Assembly (NCBI GenBank): GCA_947623455.1
Contig: OX392536.1
Coordinates: 13,635,282 to 13,699,281, forward strand
Source: Mimachlamys varia
Taxonomy: Eukaryota; Mollusca; Bivalvia; Pectinida; Pectinidae
Direction: 5' to 3'
DNA: 64,000 bases
Shown here piece by piece: positions 53,734-63,756 of this stretch; positions within the stretch are counted from its first letter, which is position 1; every line of letters starts with the position of its first letter. The notes beneath the pieces were generated by a model. It was not told where the DNA came from. It was given only the letters and a program-made list of their open reading frames with translations, and searched no databases. Made by a program: the position numbers and the translations under genes.

Positions 53734-53974
53734 TTGTGACAAGATGGTGACAGATACATGTTACTTTTACGGCGTAGCTATTTTTCACTTCAGTTGTGCA
53801 TTTTTGACATTAACAACTATGGTCATATGAAGATGTGCCAGGTTAAAACGCAGAATGAATCAATTCATCTTTGCTTTCCTCAATTTTCAAAAGTGCACAG
53901 TCATTTATTGTTTTGGCTATTACCGTTGTAAACAGGACCGGTTGTTATGATTGATTTCTTAACAATTTTCATTA
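53734..53974. other. Short non-tandem spacer between LINE and Sat-D
   Basis: About 240 bp with no open frame of note, no repeat and no motif that I recognise. Confidence 0.6.
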
Positions 53975-54600
53975 TATATATGTAACAGCTCAAAGGTAAA
54001 TTAGGGTAACATACATATGTAACAGCTTCGAGGTAAATTAGGGTTACATATATATGTAACAGCTTCGAGGTAAATTAGGGTTACATATATATGTAACAGC
54101 TTCGAGGTAAATTAGGGTTACATATATATGTAACAGCTTCGAGGTAAATTAGGGTTACATATATATGTAACAGCTTCGAGGTAAATTAGGGTAACATACA
54201 TATGTAACAGCTTCGAGGTAAATTAGGGTTACACACATATATAACAGCTCCGAGGTAAATAAGGGTTACATATATATGTACCAGCCCCGAGGTAAATTAG
54301 GGTTACACGCATATGCAACAGCTTCGAGGTAAATTAGGGTTACATATATATGTAACAGCCCCGAGGTTAATTAGGGTAACATACATATGTAACAGCTTCG
54401 AGGTAAATTAGGGTTACACATATATGTAACAGCACCGAGGTAAATTAGGGTTACACACATATATAACAGCTCCGAGGTAAATTAGGGTTACATATATATG
54501 TACCAGCCCCGAGGTAAATTAGGGTTACACGCATATACAACAGCTTCAAGGTAAATTAGGGTAACATATATATATAACAGCTCCGAGGTAAATTAGGTCT
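53975..54600. repeat. Sat-D left block: 37-bp tandem repeat (about 17 copies)
   Basis: The 37-bp unit contains ATATATGTAACAGCTTCGAG followed by GTAAATTAGGGTTAC. Across the unit boundary the cleanest copies form an 18-bp perfect palindrome, GTTACATATATATGTAAC (for example 54043-54060). Each unit also includes TTAGGGTTA or TTAGGGTAA. The rightmost copies are more variable (ACACACATATATAACAGC, CATATGCAACAGC). Confidence 0.95.
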
Positions 54601-54603
54601 AAG

Positions 54604-54625
54604 ATTAGGGTTAGGGATTAGGGTT
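54604..54625. repeat. Short telomere-like TTAGGG tract
   Basis: ATTAGGGTTAGGGATTAGGG contains three TTAGGG hexamers in the metazoan telomere orientation, one with an extra A. The tract lies directly between the last Sat-D unit of the left block and the Penelope-like remnant. It could be an interstitial telomeric seed, or a chance extension of the Sat-D unit, which itself contains TTAGGGTTA. Confidence 0.6.
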
Positions 54626-55107
54626 TAATTCCTTTTTGCACTGGCCTAAGAGTCTATAAGTCTGCCTTAAGTCTACTACGAACCAACATGTCTTGCAAGT
54701 TTTTGTTTTTGCGATAAGCAGTTACTAGTTTGTGTTTAAAAACATCTTGATTGTTGGACTGTAATTCTTTGTAATGATTTCTCATCTTTCGACTCACTAC
54801 ATTGGCTGTCGAATTTTAGGTGATAACGAATGGTAAGATGTTGTTGTTGGAGACGTTCTTTTCATTACAATGTAATACCTTTTAGTGTCATGGTCTGAAG
54901 TTTGTCAATCCAAAATTGTTCGTGTTCGTCTAATTGTAAATGGCTCGAAACTTGTTCTATTGGTATGATTCGAACATGTTCTAAATCGTGGTCCGTCTGA
55001 TTAAAGTGATTCGATACGGGTTTGTCGATTTTGTGTCTAATATCGAAACGGTGACAGGTGAATCTGTCTCTGATAGTCAAAGTGGTTTGTCCTACATATT
55101 GGATATG
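54626..55107 (-). mobile_element. Penelope-like element remnant (3' part)
   Basis: This is a 480-bp - strand segment with a GIY-YIG endonuclease fragment at its 5' side (55107-54865), followed by about 240 bp of non-coding sequence ending at the TTAGGG-like tract. In Penelope-like elements the GIY-YIG domain lies C-terminal to the reverse transcriptase, so only the 3' end of an element is present here. Sat-D units abut its 5' edge directly. The family assignment is based on the endonuclease motif. A host GIY-YIG gene is less likely given the context. Confidence 0.68.
54865..55107 (-). pseudogene. GIY-YIG endonuclease fragment of a Penelope-like element
   Basis: About 79 codons remain. Reading on the - strand, QYVGQTTLTIRDRFTCHRFD carries the YVG half of the GIY-YIG signature and the conserved Arg-rich helix; then come PVSNHFN, DHDLEHVRIIPIEQ and a C-terminal HEQFWIDKLQT with the conserved Glu. 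The first half of the domain (GIY) is missing. The frame meets a stop just upstream (TAA at 55108-55110), where a TGTAACAT sequence continues in another frame as if a small indel had occurred. The ATG-less frame, truncation and satellite neighbours mark it as a relic. In an intact element this nuclease nicks the target DNA for reverse transcription. Confidence 0.75.
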
Positions 55108-55560
55108 TTACACATATATATAAAAGCTCCAAGGTAAATTAGGGTTACACACATATGTAATAGCCCCGAGGTAAATTAGGGTTACATATATATATATAAG
55201 CTCCAAAGTAAATTAAGGTTACACATATATATATAAAAGCTCCGAGGTAAATTAAGGTTACACACATATGTAATAGCCCCGAGGTAAATTAAGGTTACAC
55301 ATATATATAAAAGCTCCAAGGTAAATTAAGGTTACACATATATATAAAAGCTCCAAGGTAAATTAAGGTTACACATATATATAAAAGCTCCAAGGTAAAT
55401 TAAGGTTACACATATATATAAAAACTCCAAGGTAAATTAAGGTTACACATATATATAAAAGCTCCAAGGTAAATTAAGGTTACACATATATATAAAAGCT
55501 CCAAGGTAAATTAGGGTTACACATACATATGTAACAGCCCCAAGGTAAATTAGGGTTACT
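55108..55560. repeat. Sat-D right block: 37-bp tandem repeat, distinct subfamily (about 12 copies)
   Basis: The period and orientation are those of the left block, but the dominant monomer differs: ACACATATATATAAAAGCTC, CAAGG, then TAAATTAAGGTT. It has AAAAGCTCCAAG where the left block has AACAGCTTCGAG, and TTAAGGTT where the left block has TTAGGGTT. The perfect 18-bp palindrome of the left block is lost in these units. The last unit returns to a left-like form (GTAACAGCCCC). Confidence 0.93.
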
Positions 55561-55784
55561 TTATGAATGACGTTGCATATTATTGGAGTCATAATGAAAT
55601 AAAACTATGAAGACAGTCCAGTTTAATTGTACAAACTTTGTTAACACCAACCACATTCTAAGGTCAACTGAATCCTGGGTCAGATTTGAAATCCATAGGT
55701 ATCATCAGTCTTGGCTGATTGCAACGGTACTGTTAAGGGGTGCAAAGCGACCATTGTATTTTGATCAAAAGAGTCTATAGCTGA
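55561..55784. other. Spacer between Sat-D and Sat-E
   Basis: About 225 bp of non-repetitive DNA with no recognised feature. Confidence 0.6.
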
Positions 55785-56640
55785 TAATGATCACAATATG
55801 TAGTGCAAAAGAGTGAGGATCAAAATATATATTCCGAAAGTATGAGGATCCCAATCTGTATTCCGAAAGTATGAGGATCCCAATCTTTATTCCGAAAGTA
55901 TGAGGATCCCAATCTTTATTCCGAAAGTATGAGGATCCCAATCTTTATTCCGAAAGTATGAGGATCCCAATCTTTATTCCAAAGGGATGAGGATCCCAAT
56001 CTTTATTCCAAAGGGATGAGGATCCTAATCTTTATTCCAAAGGGATGAGGATCCTAATCTTTATTCCGAAAGTATGAGGATCCCAATCTGTATTCCGAAA
56101 GTATGAGGATCCCAATCTTTATTCCGAAAGTATGAGGATCCCAATCTTTATTCCGAAAGTATGAGGATCCCAATCTTTATTCCGAAAGTATGAGGATCCC
56201 AATCTTTATTCCGAAGGGATGAGGATCCCAATCTTTATTCCGAAGGGATGAGGATCCCAATCTTTATTCCGAAGGGATGAGGATCCCAATCTTTATTCCG
56301 AAGGGATGAGGATCCCAATCTTTATTCCGAAAGTATGAGGATCCCAATCTTTATTCCGAAGGGATGAGGATCCCAATCTTTATTCCGAAGGGATGAGGAT
56401 CCCAATCTTTATTCCGAAGGGATGAGGATCCCAATCTTTATTCCGAAGGGATGAGGATCCCAATCTTTATTCCGAAGGGATGAGGATCCCAATCTTTATT
56501 CCGAAGGGATGAGGATCCCAATCTTTATTCCGAAGGGATGAGGATCCCAATCTTTATTCCGAAGGGATGAGGATCCCAATCTTTATTCCGAAGGGATGAG
56601 GATCCCAATCTTTATTCCGAAGGGATGTAATCCAAAAGGA
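55785..56640. repeat. Sat-E1: 29-bp tandem repeat (about 29 copies)
   Basis: The unit is GAGGATCCCAATCTTTATTC followed by CGAAAGTAT or CGAAGGGAT. The first copies are degenerate (GTGAGGATCAAAATATATATTCC). CGAAAGTAT copies dominate the left, and CGAAGGGAT copies become almost uniform at about 56360-56625. Each unit contains a GGATCC palindrome. Confidence 0.95.
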
Positions 56641-58730
56641 TCAGGATCTCAATCTGTTTTCCGAAAAGAGGAGGATCCCAATCTGTACTTGGAAAGGATC
56701 AGTATCTCAATTTGTACTCCAAAAAGATGAGGTTCCTAATCCGTACTCAAAAGAAGATGAGGATAACAATCTGTTCTTCAAAAGGATGAGGATCCCAATC
56801 AGAAAACGAAAGGATGAGGATCCCAATCAGAAACCGAAAGGATGAGTATCCCAATCAGAAACCGAAAGGATGAGTTTCCCAATCAGAAACCGAAAGGATG
56901 AGGATCCCAATCAGAAACCGAAAGGATGAGTATCCCAATCAGAAACCGAAAGGATGAGGATCCCAATCAGAAAACGAAAGGATGAGTTTCCCAATCAGAA
57001 ACCGAAAGGATGAGGATCCCAATCAGAAACCGAAAGGATGAGTATCCCAATCAGAAACCGAAAGGATGAGGATCCCAATCAGAAACCGAAAGGATGAGGA
57101 TCCCAAGCAGAAAACGAAAGGATGAGTATCCCAATCAGAAAACGAAAGGATGAGTATCCCAATCAGAAACCGAAAGGATGAGTATCCCAATCAGAAAACG
57201 AAAGGATGAGTATCCCAATCAGAGACCGAAAGGATGAGGATCCCAATCAGAAACCGAAAGGATGAGGATCCCAATCAGAAACCGAAAGGATGAGTATCCC
57301 AATCAGAAAACGAAAGGATGAGTTTCCCAATCAGAAACCGAAAGGATGAGGATCCCAATCAGAAACCGAAAGGATGAGTATCCCAATCAGAAACCGAAAG
57401 GATGAGTTTCCCAATCAGAAACCGAAAGGATGAGGATCCCAATCAGAAAACGAAAGGATGAGGATCCCAATCAGAAAACGAAAGGATGAGGATTCCAATC
57501 AGAAACCGAAAGGATGAGTATCCCAATCAGAAAACGAAAGGATGAGTATCCCTATCAGAAACCGAAGGGATGAGTATCCCAATCAGAAAACGAAAGGATG
57601 AGTATCCCAATCAGAAAACGAAAGGATGAGTATCCCAATCAGAAACCGAAGGGATGAGTATCCCAATCAGAAAACGAAAGGATGTGTATCCCAATCAGAA
57701 AACGAAAGGATGAGTATCCCAATCAGAAAACGAAAGGATGAGGATCCCAATCAGAAACCGAAAGGATGAGGATCCCAATCAGAAAACGAGAGGATGAGGA
57801 TCCCAATCAGAAACCGAAGGGATGAGTATCCCAATCAGAAAACGAAAGGATGAGGATCCCAATCAGAAAACGAAAGGATGAGGATCCCAATCAGAAACCG
57901 AAAGGATGAGGATCCCAATCAGAAAACGAAAGGATGAGGATCCCAATCAGAAAACGAAAGGATGAGGATCCCAATCAGAAAACGAAAGGATGAGGATCCC
58001 AATCAGAAACCGAAAGGATGAGTATCCCAATCAGAAAACGAAAGGATGAGTATCCCTATCAGAAACCGAAGGGATGAGTATCCCAATCAGAAACCGAAAG
58101 GATGAGGATCCCAATAAGAAAACGAAAGGATGAGTATCCCAATCAGAAAACGAAAGGATGAGTATCCCAATCAGAAACCGAAGGGATGAGTATCCCAATC
58201 AGAAAACGAAAGGATGAGGATCCCAATCAGAAACCGAAGGGATGAGTATCCCAATCAGAAAACGAAAGGATGAGGATCCCAATCAGAAACCGAAAGGATG
58301 AGGATCCCAATCAGAAAACGAAAGGATGAGGATCCCAATCAGAAAACGAAAGGATGAGGATCCCAATCAGAAAACGAAAGGATGAGGATCCCAATCAGAA
58401 AACGAAAGGATGAGTATCCCAATCAGAAAACGAAAGGATGAGTATCCCAATCAGAAACCGAAGGGATGAGTATCCCAATCAGAAAACGAAAGGATGAGGA
58501 TCCCAATCAGAAACCGAAAGGATGAGGATCCCAATCAGAAACCGAAAGGATGAGGGTCCCAATCAGAAACCGAAAGGATGAGGGTCCCAATCTGTAACCT
58601 GCAAATATAGGATCACATTCTGTACTTTGAAAGAATGAGGATCCGAAACTGTACTCAAACAGAATGAGAATCCCAATCAGTACTCCAAAAGAATGGGGAT
58701 CCCAATCTTTAATCCAAAAGCGTAATATGT
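56641..58730. repeat. Sat-E2: 28-bp tandem repeat related to Sat-E1 (about 65 copies)
   Basis: After five to six degenerate transition units (56641-56790) the unit becomes GAGGATCCCAATCAGAAACC followed by GAAAGGAT, 28 bp. It shares GAGGATCCCAATC and the CCGAAAGGAT-type end with Sat-E1, but the middle CTTTATT is replaced by AGAAA. Two single-base variants alternate: GAGGATCCC or GAGTATCCC, and AAACCG or AAAACG. The right edge decays at 58590-58730. Confidence 0.95.
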
Positions 58731-58760
58731 AAAGTTTATCAGTGAGATTATGGATCGTCT

Positions 58761-61374
58761 CTAATCATCTATGTAACGTGTGTCACACCTGTCAGTGTAA
58801 TCATGTAACGTGTGTCACACCTGTCAGTGTAAATATGTAAGGTGTGTCACGCCTGTCAGTGTAACTATGTAATGTGTGTCACGCCTGTCAGTGTAACTAT
58901 GTAACGTGTGTCACACCTGTCAGTGTAACTATGTTACGTGTGTCACATCTGTCAGTGTAACTATGTAACGAGTGTCACACCTGTCAGTGTAGCTATGTAA
59001 CGAGTGTCACACCTGTCAGTGTAACTATGTAACATGTGTCACACCTGTCAGTGTAACTATGTAACGTGTGTCACACCTGTCACTGTAACTGTGTAACGTG
59101 TGTCACACCTGTCAGTGTAACTATGTAACGTGTGTCACACCTGTCAATGTAACTATGTAACGTGTGTCACACCTGTCAGTGTAACTGTGTAACGTGTGTC
59201 ACACCTGTCAGTGTAACTATGTAACGTGTGTCACCCCTGTCAGTATAACTATGTAATGTGTGTAAAACCTGTCAGTGTAACTGTGTAACGTGTGTCACAC
59301 CTGTCAGTGTTACTATGTAACGTGTGTCACAACTGTCAGTGTAATTATGTAACGTGTGTCACATCTGTCAGTGTAACTATGTAACGTGTGTCACGCCTGT
59401 CAGGGTCATCATGTAACGTGTGTCACACCTCTCAGTGTAATCATGTAACGTGTGTCACACCTGTCAGTGTAATCATGTAACGTGTGTCACACCTGTCAGT
59501 GTAACTATGTAACGTGTGCCACGCCTGTCAGTGTAACTATGTAACGTGTGTCACACCTGTCAGTGTAACTGTGTAACGTGTGTCACACCTGGCAGTGTAA
59601 CTATGTAACGTGTGTCACACCTGTCAGTGTAATCATATAACGTGTGTCACACCTGTCAGTGTAACTATGTAACGTGTGCCACGCCTGTCAGTGTAACTAT
59701 GTAACGTATGTCACACCTGTCAGTGTTACTATGTAACGTGTTTCACATCTGTCAGTGTAACTATGTAACGTGTGTCACACCTGTCAGTGTAACTATGTAA
59801 CGTGTGTCACACCTGTCAGTGTAACTATGTAACGTGTGTCACACCTGTCAGTGTAACTATGTAACGTGTGTCACACCTGTCAGTGTAACTATGTAACGTG
59901 TGTCACATCTGTCAGTGTAACTATGTAACGTGTGTCACGCCTGTCAGTGTAATCATGTAACGTGTGTCACACCGCTCAGTGAAATCATGTAACGTGTGTC
60001 ACACCTATCAGTGTAATCATGTAACGTGTGTAACACCTGTCAGTGTAACTTTGTAACGTGTGCCACACCTGTCAGTGTAACTATGTAACGTGTGTCACCC
60101 CTGTCAGTGTAACAATGTAACGTGTGTCACACCTGTCAGTGTAACTATGTAACGTGTGTCACACCTGTCAGTGTAATCATGTAAAGTGTGTCACACCTGT
60201 CAGTGTAACTATGCAACGTGTGTCACACCTGTCAGTGTAATGAGGTAACGTGTGTCACATCTGACAGTGTAACTATGCAACGACGTGTGTCACACCTGTC
60301 AGTGTTACTATGTAACGCGTGTCACATCTGTCAGTGTAACTATGTAACGTGCGTTACGCCTGTCAGTGTAACTATGTAACGTGTATCACATCTGTCAATG
60401 TAACTATGTAACGTGTGTCACACCTGTCAGTGTAATTATGTATCATGTGTCACACCTGTCAGTGTAACTAGGTAACGTGTGTCACACCTGTCAGTGTAAC
60501 CATGTAACGTGTGTCACACCTGTCAGTGTAATTATGTATCATGTGTCACACCTGTCAGTGTTACTATGTAACGTGTGTCACACCTGTCAGTGTAATTATG
60601 TAACGTGTGTCACACCTGTCAATGTAACTATGTAACGTGTGTCACATCTGTCAGTGTAATTATGTATCGTGTGTCACACCTGTCAATGTAACTATGTAAC
60701 GTGTGTCACACCTGTCAGTGTAACTGTGTAACGTGTGTCACATCTGTCAGTGTTACTATGTAACGTGTGTCACATCTGTCGGTGTGACTATGTAACGTGT
60801 GTCACACCTGTCAGTGTAACTATGTAACGTGTGTCACACCTGTCAGTGTAACCGTGTAACGTGTGTCAAACCTGTCAGTGTAACTATGTAATGTGTGTCA
60901 CATCTGTCAGTGTTACTATGTAACGTGTGTCACACCTATCAGTGTAACTATGTAACGTGTGTCACACCTATCAGTGTAACTATGTAACGTGTGTCACACC
61001 TGTCAATGTAACTATGTAACGTGTGTCACACCTATCAGTGTAACTATGTAACGTGTGTCACACCTGTCAATGTAACTGTGTAATGTGTGTCACACTTGTT
61101 AGTGTAATCATGTAGCGTGTGTCACATCTGTCAGTGTAACTATGTAACGTGTGTCACACCTGTCAGTGTTACTATGTAACGTGTGTCACACCTGTCAGTG
61201 TAACTATGTAACGTGTGTCACACCCGTCAGTGTAACTATGTAACGACGTGTGTCACACCTGTCAGTGTTACTATGTAACGACGTGTGTCACACCTGTCAG
61301 TGTAACTATGTAACGACGTGTGTCACACCTGTCAGTGTAATTATGTAACGACGTGTGTCACACCTGTCAGTGTT
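58761..61374. repeat. Sat-F: 32-bp tandem repeat (about 81 copies)
   Basis: The unit is GTGTAACTATGTAACGTGTG followed by TCACACCTGTCA, 32 bp. Variants include AATCATG, GTGTTACTATG, CACATCTG and CACGCCTG. A 35-bp subtype with an added ACG (TAACGACGTGTGTC) appears once near 60276 and in the last four or five units (about 61237-61350). There is no unique sequence between units. Confidence 0.96.
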
Positions 61375-62508
61375 CGCTGTCATCAATGTTGTAGTCATGA
61401 GAACGTGACGATAACTGATCGATATTGTACGATATCAAGCAACTTCAGTGTCATTAAAGTTGTTATGAATTTCAATTTAAAAAATAGCGAAGTCAAGGGG
61501 AACACTGAAATCACCCTGTCTGTGTGTCTGTATGGCTGGATGTCTGTCGTCCGCAGTAATTTGTCCGGAGATCTCCTCCTTAACTATCTGGCAGATGCTA
61601 TGTACAACTATACACGTAGTTGTGCATCAACATTTCAATTTCAGATTTTGATACCTTTGCCTTTTTAGGGAGTAAAAACTCCCCCCCCCACACTTAAAGT
61701 GCAATTTGACTTTGACAATTTCATTTAAGCTGCGCCCATTAATACGAAATACCTTTTTGGAGATCTTCATCTTAAGTTAAAAGAGGAATCTCATGAAACT
61801 TCACTAACATGATCAGTGTATTATATTGTTTTATATTGTTATTTTAGTTTCATATTGTGACCCTTTTTAAGGTAGTAATGACCCTTAATGTGAAATAAGA
61901 GAAAGAATTTCTTTAAAAAAATCATTCTGTAAGTTGACCGTAAGGATGTATAAACTACAAGCATGTGTGGGGGGTATTAGTTAATAATATAGCAGTACAA
62001 TACCAATTATCGTAACGTTCTTCGTGATTACAACATGGCTGTTTGGATGTTCTTTAACCAACATATAAAATTATACAATGTGTGTACATATGTATGTATA
62101 AATTATACAATGTACAGTGTATGTATGTGTAAGTTATATAATGTATGTATGTATAAATTATTAGCTCATCAGTTATATACCACCTACCTTATTCAGATAA
62201 CCAGTGTATCTTAAAGTCATAAAATATTATTAAGTTTCATGTTTTTCTTAAAAGCAAGTTAGCTTAATTATCATCATAATATTCGATTCTGCAAGCTTTT
62301 TTAGGTTCTTGTGCCTATTTTTATTATGCCAGATTTTATTGAATGAGCCATAAATAAGTTTTTCGACAATACCAAGGTCTATTCAAATTCATCAACACTG
62401 AACATCTTCCCGATATAAACGCTTACTATCAGGCTGATATATACCATGTATATCATATTTCGTTCCTTATACCAATAGCGGGGCGCAGGGATATATAATG
62501 TCACGCTT
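61375..62508. other. 1.1-kb non-tandem region between Sat-F and Sat-G
   Basis: No gene is supported here. A + open frame running out of Sat-F (61318-61668) begins in repeat sequence and has no recognised domain. The segment with TGTCTGTGTGTCTGTATGG and GTCCGGAGATCTCCTCC (about 61518-61580) resembles dispersed repeats that I have seen in molluscan DNA, which is only a weak impression. A C-run lies at 61681-61690. Confidence 0.55.
62056..62163. repeat. Short AT-rich degenerate tandem repeat
   Basis: Three imperfect copies of about 40-45 bp share AAATTATACAATGT and GTATGTATGTATAAATTAT. This is a small local duplication in low-complexity sequence. Confidence 0.6.
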
Positions 62509-63135
62509 TTCGGCTCCTGTTTTTAAACAGAATGTTGTCACTATTTAGTATTTACAAACTTTTTAAGGTTGTCCTTGTTTACATGTACATACTTTTGTAT
62601 ACATAAAGTTGTCCTTGTTTACATTTTTTGTTTTAAATAGAACTCAGACTCTATTTACATAGACTTTTCTTTAAATACTATGTTGTCATTAATTGCATAT
62701 TGTTTAAAACAGTATGTTATCACGGTTAAAACAGTATGTTATCACGGTTAAAACAGTATGTTATCACGGTTAAAACAGTATGTTATCACGGTTAAAACAG
62801 TATGTTATCACGGTTAACATAATGTTTAAAACAGTATGTTATCACGGTTAACATATTGTTTAAAACAGTATGTTATCACGGTTAAAACAGTATGTTATCA
62901 CGGTTAAAACAGTATGTTATCACGGTTAACATATTGTTTAAAACAGTATGTTTTCACGGTTAACATATTGTTTAAAACAGTATGTTATCACGGTTAACAT
63001 ACTGTTTAAAACAGTATGTTATCACGGTTAACATATTATTTAAAACAGTATGTTATCACGGTTAACATATTATTTAAAACAGTATGTTATCACGGTTAAC
63101 ATATTATTTCAAAAAAGAATATTGTCTCTGTATAT
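62509..63135. repeat. Sat-G: 22-bp and 34-bp alternating tandem repeat with degenerate flanks
   Basis: The core (62701-63107) is built from GTTAAAACAGTATGTTATCACG (22 bp), given here as GTTAAAACAGTATG plus TTATCACG, or from a longer 34-bp form that adds ACATATTGTTTA after GTTA. Several short units come first, then mixed, then only long units. A degenerate copy precedes the core (TTTTAAACAGAATG at 62520) and another follows it (CAAAAAAGAATATTGTC at 63110). Long units contain an inverted repeat, perfect at 62996-63020, with 12-bp arms AACATACTGTTT and AAACAGTATGTT around one A. Confidence 0.9.
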
Positions 63136-63756
63136 ACTAAATATAAAAGATATTGCCAGCATGAAGATGAATGTATTATACATGTATATACTGTAGTTGT
63201 TGCCTAATTTTCTTTACCTAAAATCGAAAAGATATGTACGTGCTTAAGATTTCGCTACCTTAAATCAATGGTTAAAAAAGTTACCGCCAGTTGACATTAA
63301 CTCCCCCCAATCTGTTGTACATAAACAACCATTTAGCTTCAATTTGAGAAGGGAGACTACCAGTCCCGCGGTGATAAGACATTTAACGCCTTTTCAAGCT
63401 ATGGAGATTTACAGAGTCCTTTAAAATCAATAATGCAAATATCATGTCACCCACCCCCCGAATATACACCAGGCGGATAACCTCATTCTAACACCCAGTA
63501 AGCTAGCCAAACATGTCGATATTTTCGTATCGATATCTTAAAAGTCTGGGAAACGCCTTAGTTGTACACATCACACCACGACAGATTACATCTTGAAAAC
63601 TCAATCCAACGAATATAGTTAATGTATAACCATATACGAACACTCTTACGATGGCTGTGGACAGTAAGGGTTAGAGGACACGTCTTTCTAATTATGACTT
63701 TTACCTATTCACAAAGTAGACCAGACAAAAATCCATAACATTTTCAAAAGAGTTAT
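63136..63756. other. Non-tandem sequence between Sat-G and the SINE
   Basis: About 620 bp with no open frame of interest and no repeat or motif that I recognise. It includes short C-runs (CTCCCCCC at 63301 and CACCCCCCG at 63452). Confidence 0.55.

Noticed and set aside
54604..54625. True telomere end
   Set aside because: Only three hexamers are present and they are internal, with satellite and element sequence on both sides.
55785..61374. CRISPR arrays (units of 28, 29 and 32 bp)
   Set aside because: The repeats are head-to-tail with no unique spacers, no cas genes are present, and the context is eukaryotic.
61318..61668. + strand 116-codon cysteine-rich secreted peptide
   Set aside because: Its first third is Sat-F repeat and the cysteines come from the repeat. 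The remainder has no recognised domain.
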